Of a DNA stretch of 64,000 nt, positions 33,003 to 45,059 are shown one piece after another (within the stretch, counting starts at the first letter, position 1; every line of letters begins with the position of its first letter). Source of the stretch: Craterostigma plantagineum (Eukaryota > Streptophyta > Magnoliopsida > Lamiales > Linderniaceae); assembly GCA_027422505.1 (NCBI GenBank), contig JAPQWV010001570.1, positions 1 through 64,000 on the forward strand, written 5' to 3'. A model generated the notes under the pieces. The model saw only the letters and a list, made by a program, of their open reading frames with translations, ran no database searches and had not been told where the DNA came from. A program made the position numbers and the translations under genes.

Positions 33003-33575
33003 GAAACTGAAGCCTAAAATGCAACCCGACTAATCAACGGACAGGTTTTAGTTATTAGACGTCGGTTGTTAGTAGAGATGTTGACGGGGTGGGGATTAGA
33101 TCCCTGTCTTCGTCCCCGCGTCGTCCCTCCGTCCACGCCACCGTAAACGGAGACGAAATCGTCCCTGCTGGATCCCCGTCTAAGCCTAGTTATAAGGGTG
33201 AATCAAAATAAAGGATTTGAATTCGAGTTATGACAAACTACATTAAATAGCTTGAAGACAATCAAATTATGGCAACAATTTTGAGAGGCATTCAACTTAA
33301 GATTATCATAGATCTGAGCACGGACGCAAAGCACCAACGCTATTTTAAGTAACCGCATTTAATGTGCATTCAAAAACTCATGTCTTTAGATGTTTGTATT
33401 CAACGATCATCATTCGGATCACAAATATAAATACACGAGGAACATCGATTTATGTGGTCCGTATTTGTGAGAATCCTACGTCTATGGGAGAATCATACGT
33501 CCATGGGCAGCCAAAATATGTGTCTTAGACAATTACACACTTGATGCTATCATCACTCGATTTACAATGGAAGAA
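33003..33575. other. Intergenic stretch between two elements
   Basis: No gene is seen. 33080-33185 has the phrase GACGGGGTGGGGATTAGATC and runs of TCGTCCC, resembling the G+C-rich end of some plant hAT MITEs, but no partner end was found. Confidence 0.35.
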
Positions 33576-33810
33576 TACTACAAAAAAGGTTCTTTACCGA
33601 CCACAATACTCAGTCGCATTGAATAGTTAGTCGCTAACAGTCTTAGCGACTACCTGTGTAGTCGCTAAACCTATAGTCGCTAAGCCAGTTGCCGGTAGTC
33701 AGTCGCCAGCGCCGACTACTTCTGACCACGCAGCGCAGTCAATCGGTATATTTCCGACTTACGTCGACTGAGACTGCAGTTGCTAACTTCTGACTGTAGT
33801 CAATATAGTA
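33576..33810. repeat. Left terminal and subterminal repeats of the CACTA element
   Basis: TACTACAAAAAAGG is followed by repeated TAGTCGCTAA, GCGACTAC and GTCAGTCGCC motifs in both orientations. These are likely transposase binding sites by analogy with En/Spm. Confidence 0.65.
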
Positions 33811-33984
33811 AATCTTTATTTTTTAATTTAATTATTTAAATACTTATATATATGTATAACTAATTAGTAAACCAAAATAGCCGAGATAGTATACTAAAAA
33901 TAAAGACGTCTAAATGTCGAATACATAAAATAAAAAAGTCGTCTCAACATAAAATAAACCGACATAGAGTATTAGAACTACACC

Positions 33985-34200
33985 ATGCCGTGGTCGGAAC
34001 TACCACTGTTTGGGAAGTCATCATGGCGACGCACATTTCTGTTCAAGGACGCCGCAACAGCACATGTCTACGTATCATCGGTATCCAAGTCGACCGCGCC
34101 TGAACCATGTAATGCTCTACGAAACCCAAATGCTGTTAGAACTGACTTACCTCAGCGTAGTTCTTCTTCAACGCTTCAAGCTCTGTGGTCGAGTCGTAAA
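33985..34200 (-). pseudogene. C-terminal fragment of the CACTA minus-strand gene
   Basis: Minus-strand text reads STTELEALKKNYAE, then a possible intron starting GTAAGT, then DDFPNSGSSDHGMV and a stop. A Leu/Glu/Lys-rich helix followed by a short acidic tail is the usual end of plant CACTA TNPA-like proteins. The match to the similar helix at about 49870 (MQEELKATRAG) supports one gene split by the Athila insertion. Confidence 0.4.
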
Positions 34201-34239
34201 CGACCAAACAAAATTTATAACCTTACAAAACGAGTATAG

Positions 34240-34998
34240 AGAAAGTAAGGATTGTCTCCACGAGGAAGATGGTTGATTTACTTCTATATCATAATTCAAT
34301 TAAATATTAAACTATAATAGGGGGTTTGTTGTTTACAGTTCAAAGAGAAACGAAGTTAAACTATGTAGACGAAGGGAAAAAATAAATACCGATGAATACA
34401 AATAATAGTTGAAGTACATGTTTTCCACCTTGATTTATATAATTGATCATCGATTCCCAAATAACGTGTATATGTAAGTATAATCGGTTATCGTTGTCGA
34501 TGAACGCCTAACAACCAATCTGTTCTTAGTTTCTTGATAATTAAGAGACACTCTATAATTACTTCCCTAATCGAAAAATAACCTCCGGGACGCCCTGCAA
34601 GGTTTAAGATTCTGAAGCATTATATACGAAAGAGACACGATTATTGACTAACTTGTTTGGACGACGCTCTCTCGAGAAACGACGCTGGTCCGTTAAAATC
34701 AAATTGCGTAAACTACAATATAACTTACACTTACCTAGGGTAGAGAAGTTGAATATTATTCGCTACTTATTGAAACAAACAGACAATTACGGATTTGTAG
34801 TTTCAATTAGTCATGGACTCACCTAGATTAATTAAACATTTGCAACTATTTAATCAAGCTGCCTTCATAAAATAATTTCAAGGTTAAACAAATACTCACG
34901 CGTTCACAAATAAGCACAATAACCTCACAATGTTAAAATCAAGGTTTCGCAGTACTTCAACTATGTTAAGTTTTAGCTACGATACATAATAATCGAAG

Positions 34999-35050
<52 letters not shown>

Positions 35051-35638
35051 AGGCAAAGTCACTTACAATCGTCCGAATTTGCGGATGCCCCGGTCTAACG
35101 ATCAGTCCAAGCCCAACGATCAGCCCAAATTTCGGCCGAGCTTCATTGGGTATTTTCGTCGAAAGGATGGTAAGCGTGTCTTAGGTGTTTCCTGGCCTCA
35201 AGAGCTGCTGCTTCTCTAAAGATAAGGTGTCTGTTCGGGTTATGGTTTTTCGTCAAAGAGCTGGTGAGCGACTAAGGTGCAGTTGTATGCTTCATGTCCT
35301 TGCTTCAGTTGTGCGCTTGACTCCTTGTTGCAGCTGCGGTCTTCCTTGAGACGGGTGACAGTCGATAGCAACTAAGAGCAGCTTGCGTGATTCCTTCCAG
35401 ACGTGAGCTGCCTGCTTCGATTTTCTTCAGCCTTGTGGTGCTTAGGGCAGCTGAGTTTGAAAGGTGTACGCTTCGGTTGAAGTCGCAGTTGAGAACAACC
35501 TACTTGGAGTAGCTTTTTGGCTTGAGTGTGAGCTTGTGAGGTTGGGTTTTGAGGTGATCGATGAAGGTGCGAGCGAGGTTGAGAGGTGGTTCAACGGATG
35601 AGCAGCAACTCTATGTTTCCCCTCTTTTGGATATTTGG
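34240..35638. other. Unrecognised stretch inside the CACTA, with (GATA)n
   Basis: No conserved protein is seen. A GATA microsatellite of about 12 units lies at 35001-35050. The text GTAAGGATTGTCTCCACGAG (34241-34260) and what follows resemble, in reverse, the leader of some plant LTR elements, so a separate decayed insertion is possible. Confidence 0.4.
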
Positions 35639-35643
35639 GAGAT

Positions 35644-35799
35644 TGATAAACGTAATTATATATATTTATATTGTTATTATTGTGGGCATAATATTTGAAT
35701 TTTGGGGGTCTTCGCGTAATTATGGCAAGAGTTGGGGCAAACTATGCAAATTGGCAGATTTTTGAAGACATCAACGAGACAAAAGATGGCATTTCTTCC
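35644..35799 (+). repeat. Truncated first Athila LTR
   Basis: The first 156 bp of the LTR, beginning TGATAAACGTAATTATATAT. It differs from the other two copies by one missing G and one A/G change, and then jumps straight into RT sequence. The junction shares CCTT with both parents, a short microhomology. Confidence 0.92.
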
Positions 35800-36878
35800 T
35801 TTGCATATCGGCGGATGCCTTTCGGACTGTGTAATGCCCCGGCTACCTTCCAACGGTGCATGATGGCCATTTTCGACAAATTAATCGGTAAAGGAATGGA
35901 GGTTTTCATGGATGATTTTTCGATTTTTGGCAACTCATTTGAGGTATGTCTTTCCAATCTTAAGGCGGTACTTAAACGATGCGAGGAAACGAACCTTGTG
36001 CTAAACTGGGAAAAATGTCATTTTATGGCTAGAGAAGGTATCGTTTTAGGTCATAAGATATCGGCTAGAGGAATCGAGGTAGATAGAGCAAAAATAGAAA
36101 CTATTGAACGATTACCTCCACCAACGTCGGTAAAAGCAATTAGAAGTTTCTTAGGACATGTTGGTTTTTATCGTAGATTTATTAAAGATTTTTCTAAAAT
36201 TGCTAGACCTTTAACTCGCTTGCTAGAAAAAGATGTACCTTATGAGTTTACGACCGATTGTATGAATGCTTTTACTCTACTTAAGGATAAACTTATTAAT
36301 GCCCCTGTCATGGTAGCCCCGGATTGGAGGCTACCCTTCGAACTAATGTGCGATGCCAGTGATTTTGCAGTAGGTGCAGTTTTGGGGCAGCGACGGGAAA
36401 AATATTTCCAGCCAATACACTATGCAAGCAAGACTCTAAATGAGGCGCAATCAAATTATACCACCACCGAGAAGGAATTGCTTGCAGTCGTGTTTGCAAT
36501 CGACAAGTTCCGTCAATATCTTATCCTATCGAAGGTCATCATCTACACGGATCATTCAGCCATTAAGCATCTCTTTGCAAAGCCGGATGCAAAGCCGAGG
36601 CTGATCCGATACTACTTCAAGAGTTCGACGTGGAGTTCCGCGACCAAAAGGGAACGGAGAATCTTGCCGCAGACCACTTGTCGAGACTAGAAGAGACACC
36701 ATGCGAGGTTACAAAAGAGGAGACAATCCGAGACTACTTTCCCGATGAACACCTTTACGCTATACATGAGGTACCTGATGAACTTCCATGGTATGCCGAT
36801 ATTGCTAACTATCTTGTAGCTAGGATCTTACCAAAGGGATACACGAGTCACCAGAGGAAGAATTCTTCTCGGACTTGA
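35800..36878 (+). pseudogene. Athila RT/RNase H, first unit (truncated copy)
   Basis: Matches 44245-45330 of the second unit almost base for base. It starts at FAYRRMPFGLCNAPATFQRC and includes the catalytic VFMDDFSIFG motif, the RNase H start (MCDASDFAVGAVLGQRREKY) and [17 protein letters not shown]. The RT part before it, with the first catalytic Asp, is absent. A frame change near 36610 and a 1-bp deletion near 36863 break it further. Confidence 0.9.
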
Positions 36879-37822
36879 AGTATTACTTTTGGGATGATCC
36901 TTATCTATTTAGGATTTGTGCGGATAATATAATCAGGCGATGCGTAAGCTTCCCTGAAACAATCGATATCTTGGGACATTGCCACACGGGACCGTGCGGA
37001 GGCCATTATGGAGGCAACCGAACCGCACAAAAGGTACTAGAATGTGGATTCTACTGGCCAACAATTTTCAAGGACGCGCAAAGGTATGTAGAAATGTGCG
37101 ATAGGTGCCAACAGACAGGTAATATCTCTAAGCGCAATGAAATGCCTCAGAATTTTATACTCGTTTGTGAAATATTTGATGTATGGGGCATTGATTTTAT
37201 GGGTCCGTTTCCGACATCTTTTAAAAATCAATATATCCTAGTTGTAGTCGATTATGTGTCAAAATGGGTGGAAGCGCAAGCGCTGCCCACTAACGATGCT
37301 AGGGTAGTCGTTAAATTTTTAAAAGCTTTATTTTCACGATTTGGCTCACCTCGTTGCATTATCAGTGATAAAGGCACGCATTTTTGTAACACCCAATTTG
37401 CAAAGACGCTCGAGAAATACGGCGTAAAACATAGTATTAGTACCGCATACCATCCTCAAGCGAGCGGCCAAGTGGAGGTCGTGAACAGGGAGCTGAAGCG
37501 GATACTAGAGAAGACCGTGGAACACCATAGGCGGGATTGGCCGAACAAGCTAAACGATGCTTTATGGGCATACCGGACAGCATACAAGACACCTATCGGA
37601 TCTACGCCCTATAGACTTGTTTACGGGAAATCTTGTCATTTACCCGTCGAGCTAGAACACAAAGCGTATTGGGCGCTGAAAAAACTAAATTTTGATTTGA
37701 ATCTTGCAGGTGAAAAGCGGAACTTACAGATGAACGAGCTCAACGAGTGGAGGCAGATGGCGTACGAAAATACTCGCCTCTACAAGGAGCGTACGAAGCT
37801 GTATCATGATCGTAAATCATGA
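36875..37822 (+). pseudogene. Athila integrase, first unit
   Basis: An open stretch of 315 codons. The zinc region is [18 protein letters not shown] with CDRCQ (HHCC). The catalytic triad is seen in [20 protein letters not shown] and [10 protein letters not shown]. It ends at a stop in HDRKS, where one A appears to be missing; the C-terminal domain goes on in the next frame (37819-38076). The same break is present in the second unit. Confidence 0.9.
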
Positions 37823-38076
37823 AACGGGAATTTCAAGAAGGCGATCGGGTCTTGCTTTACAACTCGCGCCTGCGGCTGTTTCCTGGTAAACTGAAATCGC
37901 GATGGTCTGGACCATTCACGGTGACCCGAGTATTCCCGTATGGAACTGTCGAGATCACACATCCGGAGAAGGGGACCTTCAAAGTGAACGGGCACCGACT
38001 CAAGCATTACTATGGCGGCAACATCGAGGCGCTCGAAAAAGAAACCATCCACCTCCTCGATACCACCCGGAGCTAA
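37819..38076 (+). pseudogene. Athila integrase C-terminal (GPF/Y-type) domain, first unit
   Basis: Reads [37 protein letters not shown] and [11 protein letters not shown]. This is the integrase C-terminal module that normally continues the pol frame. An ATG happens to open it, but there is no sign that it is a separate gene. Confidence 0.85.
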
Positions 38077-39583
38077 AAAAAATCGCCAAACTATGTCTAG
38101 CTAAAAGACATTAAAGAAAGCGCTACTTGGGAGGCACCCCAAGCCTATCCTATGTTTTTATTTTATTTTTATGCGCATTTTTAGTTTTTATGATTTTGTT
38201 TTTCAACGATCGCAGGGACTTCAAAATCTCAAGTGTGGGGAGGAGCCGTACAGAGCATGCATATCGGACTATTCAGGGAAGTTCGCTTATCTTTTTATTT
38301 CCTTTTCCTTGTGTTGCATGATTGTTACGTTGAGGACAACGTAAAGCTTAAGTGTGGGGAGGGGAATTTCTGTGAAATTTAGGCGAACATGTTATATCTA
38401 TGCATGTCTTGATTTTTGGTACAAATTTTTTTTTTCGAAAATTTTGCATAAAATGTTTTTCCCGAAAATTATGTTTCTTATCATGACGGGATGACTTTAT
38501 GTTTGGAATTTTGTGAGTAATTAGGATACATATGCGTAGCCTACTTCTTTCTTACATGATGAACTTGGCGATACTTGAGAAATTCGTACACATAACCCTA
38601 TTTTGTGAGATTTTTGAGCCTACGAGCTTTTTGCTCATTTCTTTGGTTGTGTGAATCATGTTTAGTTTAATTCTCTTCAGAATTTGCTTGTGTATTACGT
38701 TTGAAACTACTTAAAGTGTGATTGCGTGAAAATGAGGAAGGCATTAGGAATTCAGTCCATAGCCAAAGTATCCAACCACAACTGGCCCCCGTAGTTAGCC
38801 ACTTTGAGCCTGGGCCTTTTATTTGAAAAAACCCGATTATAAATTGCCAGCCTTCAGACATAAACCCATTGGAGCGATAGTAGGAGTGGAGGTTGAATGC
38901 CGAACTCAAGAAGTGCAACCCGTGCTAAATTTCTGAGCTGAGCGTCGGAGAAAAAGTGTAGTAGAAAAAAATAAAAAGAAAAAAAAAGAGCGAAAAAAAA
39001 AAATTTAGTCGGCTAAGAACTCTTCCTCCGATAATCTTTCACTCTCAAAAGCATATTACCTATTTTCTTGATTGAGAGGTTAGAAAGAAGAAGGGCTTAG
39101 TAGAAAAAAAAACGACGAAAGAATGAAAAGAGTGGAAAAAGGGGCGAATCATGGGTGCGTTCGAGATGATGGCATGAGTCCGACACGACTACATCTCATA
39201 TTTATTTTTTAGGCTTACCCTCTACATATCCTACATATCTCAGCCATATCATAATCCGGTAAAGACATTCCAATTCACGCTTGAACATTGAAAGTGGTAG
39301 ATTTACGAATTGCCTGCAAGCTTATGGTAGAAATTAGATTAGTGCATGGCCCGAGAGAGTTCACAGACATTTTAACCTATACACTGAATGATCTGAGTGA
39401 ATCTTTGTGCGGTTCGGATTTCGACGGTATTGCTAAAGAAAATCGTGTAGTTAGTCGTTGATTTCAAATATGCTTTCCGACCTTACTTGCATTATCTCCT
39501 ACGTGATTTTGTTCTCGATTGATACGTTGCATGATTTTATCTCTTTGCTTGAGGGCAAGCAAACGTTTAAGTGTGGGGATATT
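38077..39583 (+). other. Non-coding region between pol and LTR, first Athila unit
   Basis: About 1.5 kb without recognised protein, where many Athila elements carry an env-like frame. It holds a perfect hairpin CTTGGG-AGGCAC-CCCAAG (38126-38143) and three copies of AAGTGTGGGGA (38230-38241, 38349-38361 and 39569-39579). The last is the polypurine tract, immediately before the LTR. Confidence 0.7.
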
Positions 39584-40954
39584 TGATAAACGTAATTATA
39601 TATATTTATATTGTTATTATTGTGGGCATAATATTTGAATTTTGGGGGGTCTTCGCGTAATTATGGCAAGAATTGGGGCAAACTATGCAAATTGGCAGAT
39701 TTTTGAAGACATCAACGAGACAAAAGATGGCATTTCTTCCTTGAAACAAGAAGTTAGGCAAAGGAGGACAAAGCATGGCGTGTTTTCAGGCGTGTCTTAA
39801 GAAAGCAACTATACAACTTGCTCTTATTTATAGACGATCAAAAGCTGAGAAGAGAGGAGAGCAGTCTGCCCTATACCTTACTCAACCTTTGTTTGCTCAC
39901 CTAAACCCAAAGCACATATCTCAAGTTCCATCTCCCACTTCACGTACGTCGCTCACTTCTAAGACCAAGCTCGCAGCTGCTCTTCTCCCCTCACATAGCA
40001 CATACGGCAGCAAGGACCAACAAGGAGCTAAAAGCTGGGCTACCCTTCCAAGCTCGCTCACAAGGTGTTCGATCAATTCCCTCAATGAAGAATAAGGATA
40101 TAATCCGCCAATTTCAGGGAAGATACGATGTTTTGTCCGAGTTATATCAATTCTTCGTTGTGTTTAATTCATCCTATGAGTAGCTAAATCCCGTAGTGTT
40201 TGAGACTAGATGAACCCTAGTGACATCGTATGCATGTTTTAAGTATTGTTATTTTGGCTACTGTTATGACTCGTTTACGAATTATATTATTGTTTTGATT
40301 ATGTCTATGTGATTAAGATAATTGTTGGGAAATCGTACGCTACGCTCGAGAGAGGGGCGAACGATTAGACCACTCGTAGACGAGCGGAATAAATCCATCG
40401 CTAGAGATAGGTTGGGCTATCCCGTCGGATTAGAGTCAAATCTAATAGAGAGATTTATCGTATTCTAATGCGGTCTTCGGTTAAGTAGTTAGGGAAGCTT
40501 GCCCGGCTACTTAATTCGTAGATTAGTTGTTTACGTTTATTTTATAGTAAGGCGCAGTTTCGTCAGCTATAGAGACTCGTATGCATGTTGAAGAAATCTC
40601 CACGGTCTAATAATAGTAATGTTCATGTATAATAGATATTCGCTTCGGTCGAGCTAGGGGGATTCAAGTCTCAAATACGTTCGCTTTTATAAATCGTTCC
40701 AACTCCGTTATCGCTATTTTATCATATTTTTATTTTTGTGCTTGTCGTTTATAGTTTATCGTCATTTATATTTTTATCAAACCAAAATATTTACTAGAAT
40801 ATTTAAACGACGGTTTTCTAAAGTAAATTGTTCCTTTGGGTTCGATACTCGAATATTTGCCATTTCTATACTATTTTCGATAGGTACACTTGCCTGTTGA
40901 GCGTAGTTAGTTCGTCGATATTCGTTTTATTTTATTACTCGATCCGCTCGATCA
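39584..40954 (+). repeat. Middle Athila LTR (shared by both units)
   Basis: Begins TGATAAACG and ends GCTCGATCA, giving TGAT/ATCA inverted ends, 1371 bp. It serves as 3' end of the first unit and 5' end of the second. It holds a 106-codon open frame (39775-40095) that is repeated in the right LTR and is probably not a gene. Confidence 0.93.
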
Positions 40955-40960
40955 AGTTTT

Positions 40961-40978
40961 TGGCGCCGTTGCCGGGGA
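40961..40978 (+). other. Primer-binding site (tRNA-Asp) of the second Athila unit
   Basis: TGGCGCCGTTGCCGGGGA, complementary to the 3' end of tRNA-Asp, the characteristic Athila primer site. It lies six bases after the LTR. Confidence 0.92.
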
Positions 40979-41422
40979 ACTATTGATATTTGGAGAGCTT
41001 TAGTTTATTATTCTAGCCCTATTATTATTATTACTATTATTATTATTATTTCTACGCTTATTATTTTTGCTTATTTTTTTTCTTCTTCGTTATTTTCGTT
41101 ATTTTAATTAGTATTATTTGCTGTTATTTTTTTTATTAAATATATATTTTTTGCTTAATCGGATTTCGTTTGGTTTAGGTACGTTTATTAATATATATAT
41201 TATTATTATTTCTTCAAACTATCTATTTTATTTTTATCACTATTACAAAAAAAATATATATTATTACAGTCTTTATTATTTCCTTATTATTATTAGCACT
41301 CGCTTATTTTTATTTTTTATTATTTTTTTTAGTACTATATTTTGTTTTATTGGTTTTTATTTCTAAATCTCTTATTGCTATTGTTATCTTATTTTGTTGT
41401 CTAGGTACGTGAACGCTCGTGC
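40979..41422 (+). other. Untranslated leader of the second Athila unit
   Basis: T- and A-rich (TTATTATTATTA runs), without coding sense. Two TTAGGTACGT/CTAGGTACGT phrases (near 41175 and 41402) look like splice donors, but no processing can be shown. Confidence 0.6.
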
Positions 41423-44020
41423 ATGACCCGAAGGAATCCTTCACGACCAATCGTTGAAGGAGACCCGGAGATCGAAAGAACGTTCCGACATAACCTACAA
41501 AAAAACGCAAGGCGAGTCGAAATGGCGACTCAAAATCGTGACGAGATGCCTCTAGAAGCTAGAGAACCTCCAATGAGAGAGCTATGGAGAAACAACGCCG
41601 TAGGATCGGTCGGCTCAGCGATAGTCCTTCCTCAAGTCCCGAACAACTTTGAGCTGAAACATCATTGGCTTCAAATGCTTCAGACGACAGCTCAATACGA
41701 TGGACTCTCCGAAGAAGACGCTTACCGACACATACGTGACTTCCTATCCGTCACGGACACAATACGAGTACAAGGAGTAAGCCCTGAAACGATTCGGCTC
41801 TACTTATTTCCGTTCTCCCTACGAGGTAACGCTAAGGAATGGTATAATCTGCTACCCGAACGATCCATCACCACTTGGGACGAGATGCACGCCACCTTCA
41901 TCACACACTTCTTTCCACCGTCAAAGGTGCTGAAACTAAAAATGGATCTTACGGCATTCAAGCAGAAGGAAGGCGAGAATTTATACGACGTATGGACACG
42001 TTTCAAGACGCTTCTGAACCGTTTCCCACAACATGGTATGACGAAGAGCGAATTGATACAGCGATTCCATGAATCGTTGAATGATATTACCGTTCAACTA
42101 CTTGACGGGGCATGCAACGGAGGATTATGCAATTTAAGCACAACGGACGGCTGGAATCTGATCGAAGAATATAGCGCAAATAGCTTCCGGCGCGGGAGTT
42201 CCAGCAATAGAGGCAAACCACCAGGGATGTACGATGTCGATAATGCAACCGCGATAAACGCCAAGTTCGACACATTCCAACAACAAATCGCAGCTAACAA
42301 CCTCCAAATGCAAACGTTGATGAATACGCTATTACCCACGCTAACAACAAAGCCGGTTGTTAATGCTGTGCAGGTACAATCTGTCCCGAGGACTTCCCCA
42401 GCTACTCCGCCTCCTCATGCATACCCAAATTATACTACGCCATGTGCTACATGCAGCGAAAGTCACGACGCAACCCGTTGTCCAGCCACTATTCCGATGG
42501 AGCAAGTCGACTACATGGGTAACTACCAAGGCCAACGAAGCTACGTCCCGAACCGAGTTCATCCGAACTTGGCCTACGGTAATCAACAACAAGCTCCACC
42601 AGGATTTCAAAACCAAAGAACGCAAGGATACCATGGCGCAAATGCTGAGCCCACCTCGTATAATCGCGTTGATAAGCTCGAGGGAATGCTCGAGAAGCTA
42701 ATGGGAAAGCTCGACTCTCGCTTGGATAATCAAGAAGCACGGTTGCAAAACACCGAGTCTTCCCTACGGGCCTTGGAGAAGCAAGTTGGGCAGATTGCCG
42801 AATCAATCCAACAACGTCCTTCCGGATCGTTGCCAAGTTATACCGAGACCAATCCAAAGGACCACCATGTAAAGGCGGTGACACTTCGTAACGGGAGAGA
42901 GCTCGAGGAAGTGCAGAAAACGAAGAAGAACGTTGAACCCACGCAACCGAGCAGCGAGGCCGACAAACAAGAGGAGACTGCGTCTAAGCCACCTGTCAAG
43001 GCATATCAACCAAAAATTCCATACCCAGCAAGGCTTAAACGGGAAATCGTTGATGATCAATTTGGTAAATTTCTCGCTATTTTTAAACAATTACATATTA
43101 ATTTACCACTTGTTGATGCCCTTGCGCAGATGCACCGCTGGGCAAAGTTTTTGAAGGATCTTATCACGAACAAGCGCAAGCTTGAAGACGTTTCCACCGT
43201 TGAGTTGCGAGGAGAGTGCTCTGCTATTCTACAGAACAAGCTACCGAAAAAGCTTAAGGATCCAAGGAGTTTTACTATACCATGTTTAGTAGGAGATTTA
43301 GTCGTAAGTAAGGCATTGGCCGATTTAGGAGCAAGTATTAATTTGATGCCTTATTCTATGTTTAAACGACTTGGTTTAGGAGAGCCCAAACCCACTAGGA
43401 TGAGTTTACAATTAGCGGATAGATCTGTTAAGTATCCTAGGGGTATCATAGAAGATGTGCTGGTTAAGGTCGATAAATTTATAATTCCTGCAGATTTTGT
43501 TATTCTCGATATGGAGGAGGATGAAAATATTCCTCTAATATTGGGTAGGCCATTTCTCGCTACTGGAGGAACCATGGTCGATGTTCGTAACGGAACATTG
43601 ACGTTAACTATAGACGGCGACAAAGTTACATTTGATATGACCGAATCCATGAAAAATTCCAAGAAATTAGACGATAAGTGCTTTTATATCGATGCATGGA
43701 ATGACTTTTTATCATTGCAGGGACTATCACAACCACAAACGTTTGCTTCGATGTCAGGATTAGCAGAGACTGAAGAGCCAATGCATGAACGATCTTTTGA
43801 GGTTGACCAAATAGAAGCAGACAAAGACGAGGCGGAACCTAACATCGAAGTGCACCCGAACAAAGAAGAGGAAAAAGAAAAATGTTCGATTGAGGAGCCA
43901 CCAACCCTCGAACTCAAGCAACTGCCCGATCACTTGGAGTATGCGTTTCTCGAGGAAAACTCGAAGCTACCCGTAATTATAGCATCAAATTGGAGAAGAA
44001 ACAGAAAATCATGCTCCTAG
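41423..44020 (+). pseudogene. Athila gag and aspartic protease
   Basis: An 865-codon frame from ATG 41423. The gag core (residues ~85-250) reads AYRHIRDFLSVTDTIRVQGV, LYLFPFSLRGNAKEWYNLLP, TTWDEMHATFITHFFPPSK and YDVWTRFKTLLNRFPQHGM. A zinc knuckle CATCSESHDATRC (CX2CX3HX4C, the Athila form) lies near residues 340-355 and a coiled coil near 410-460. The protease holds ADLGASINLMPYSMFKRLGL (active Asp in DLGA, typical of Athila) and NIPLILGRPFLATGGTMVDV. The frame ends at 44020, where one base seems to be missing just before the RT frame. Otherwise it is open throughout, which fits a young copy. Confidence 0.92.
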
Positions 44021-45048
44021 ACCTGTTACGGGAGCATAAGAAGGCGCTCGCATGGAAGATATCAGATATTCGAGGAATCAGCCCGACCTTCTGCATGCAT
44101 AGGATCCTGATGGAAAACGAGTTCAAGCCTGTGGTGCAACATCAAAGGCGTTTAAACCCGAACATGAAGGAGATAGTAAAAGCTGAGATCCCAATCGCAC
44201 CAGAAGATCAAGAGAAAACAACTTTTACGTGCCCATTCGGAACCTTTGCATATCGGCGGATGCCTTTCGGACTGTGTAATGCCCCGGCTACCTTCCAACG
44301 GTGCATGATGGCCATTTTCGACAAATTAATCGGTAAAGGAATGGAGGTTTTCATGGATGATTTTTCGATTTTTGGCAACTCATTTGAGGTATGTCTTTCC
44401 AATCTTAAGGCGGTACTTAAACGATGCGAGGAAACGAACCTTGTGCTAAACTGGGAAAAATGTCATTTTATGGCTAGAGAAGGTATCGTTTTAGGTCATA
44501 AGATATCGGCTAGAGGAATCGAGGTAGATAGAGCAAAAATAGAAACTATTGAACGATTACCTCCACCAACGTCGGTAAAAGCAATTAGAAGTTTCTTAGG
44601 ACATGTTGGTTTTTATCGTAGATTTATTAAAGATTTTTCTAAAATTGCTAGACCTTTAACTCGCTTGCTAGAAAAAGATGTACCTTATGAGTTTACGACC
44701 GATTGTATGAATGCTTTTACTCTACTTAAGGATAAACTTATTAATGCCCCTGTCATGGTAGCCCCGGATTGGAGGCTACCCTTCGAACTAATGTGCGATG
44801 CCAGTGATTTTGCAGTAGGTGCAGTTTTGGGGCAGCGACGGGAAAAATATTTCCAGCCAATACACTATGCAAGCAAGACTCTAAATGAGGCGCAATCAAA
44901 TTATACCACCACCGAGAAGGAATTGCTTGCAGTCGTGTTTGCAATCGACAAGTTCCGTCAATATCTTATCCTATCGAAGGTCATCATCTACACGGATCAT
45001 TCAGCCATTAAGCATCTCTTTGCAAAGCGGATGCAAAGCCGAGGCTGA
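43990..45048 (+). pseudogene. Athila reverse transcriptase and RNase H with an internal deletion
   Basis: Reads LLREHKKALAWKISDIRGIS, QRRLNPNMKEIVKAEI, then directly PIAPEDQEKTTFTCPFGTFA, MPFGLCNAPATFQRC and VFMDDFSIFG, followed by RNase H ([34 protein letters not shown]). In gypsy RTs roughly 80-90 residues separate these first two parts, including the first catalytic Asp. They are absent here by an in-frame deletion at about 44192. The frame breaks at about 45027, where the first unit has one more C. Confidence 0.9.
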
Positions 45049-45059
45049 TCCGATACTAC

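Noticed and set aside
44885..45059. First ~58 codons of the long frame ending at 46267
   Set aside because: They are in the wrong frame; this stretch is RNase H in the frame of 43990-45048. Integrase-frame homology begins only near 45060.
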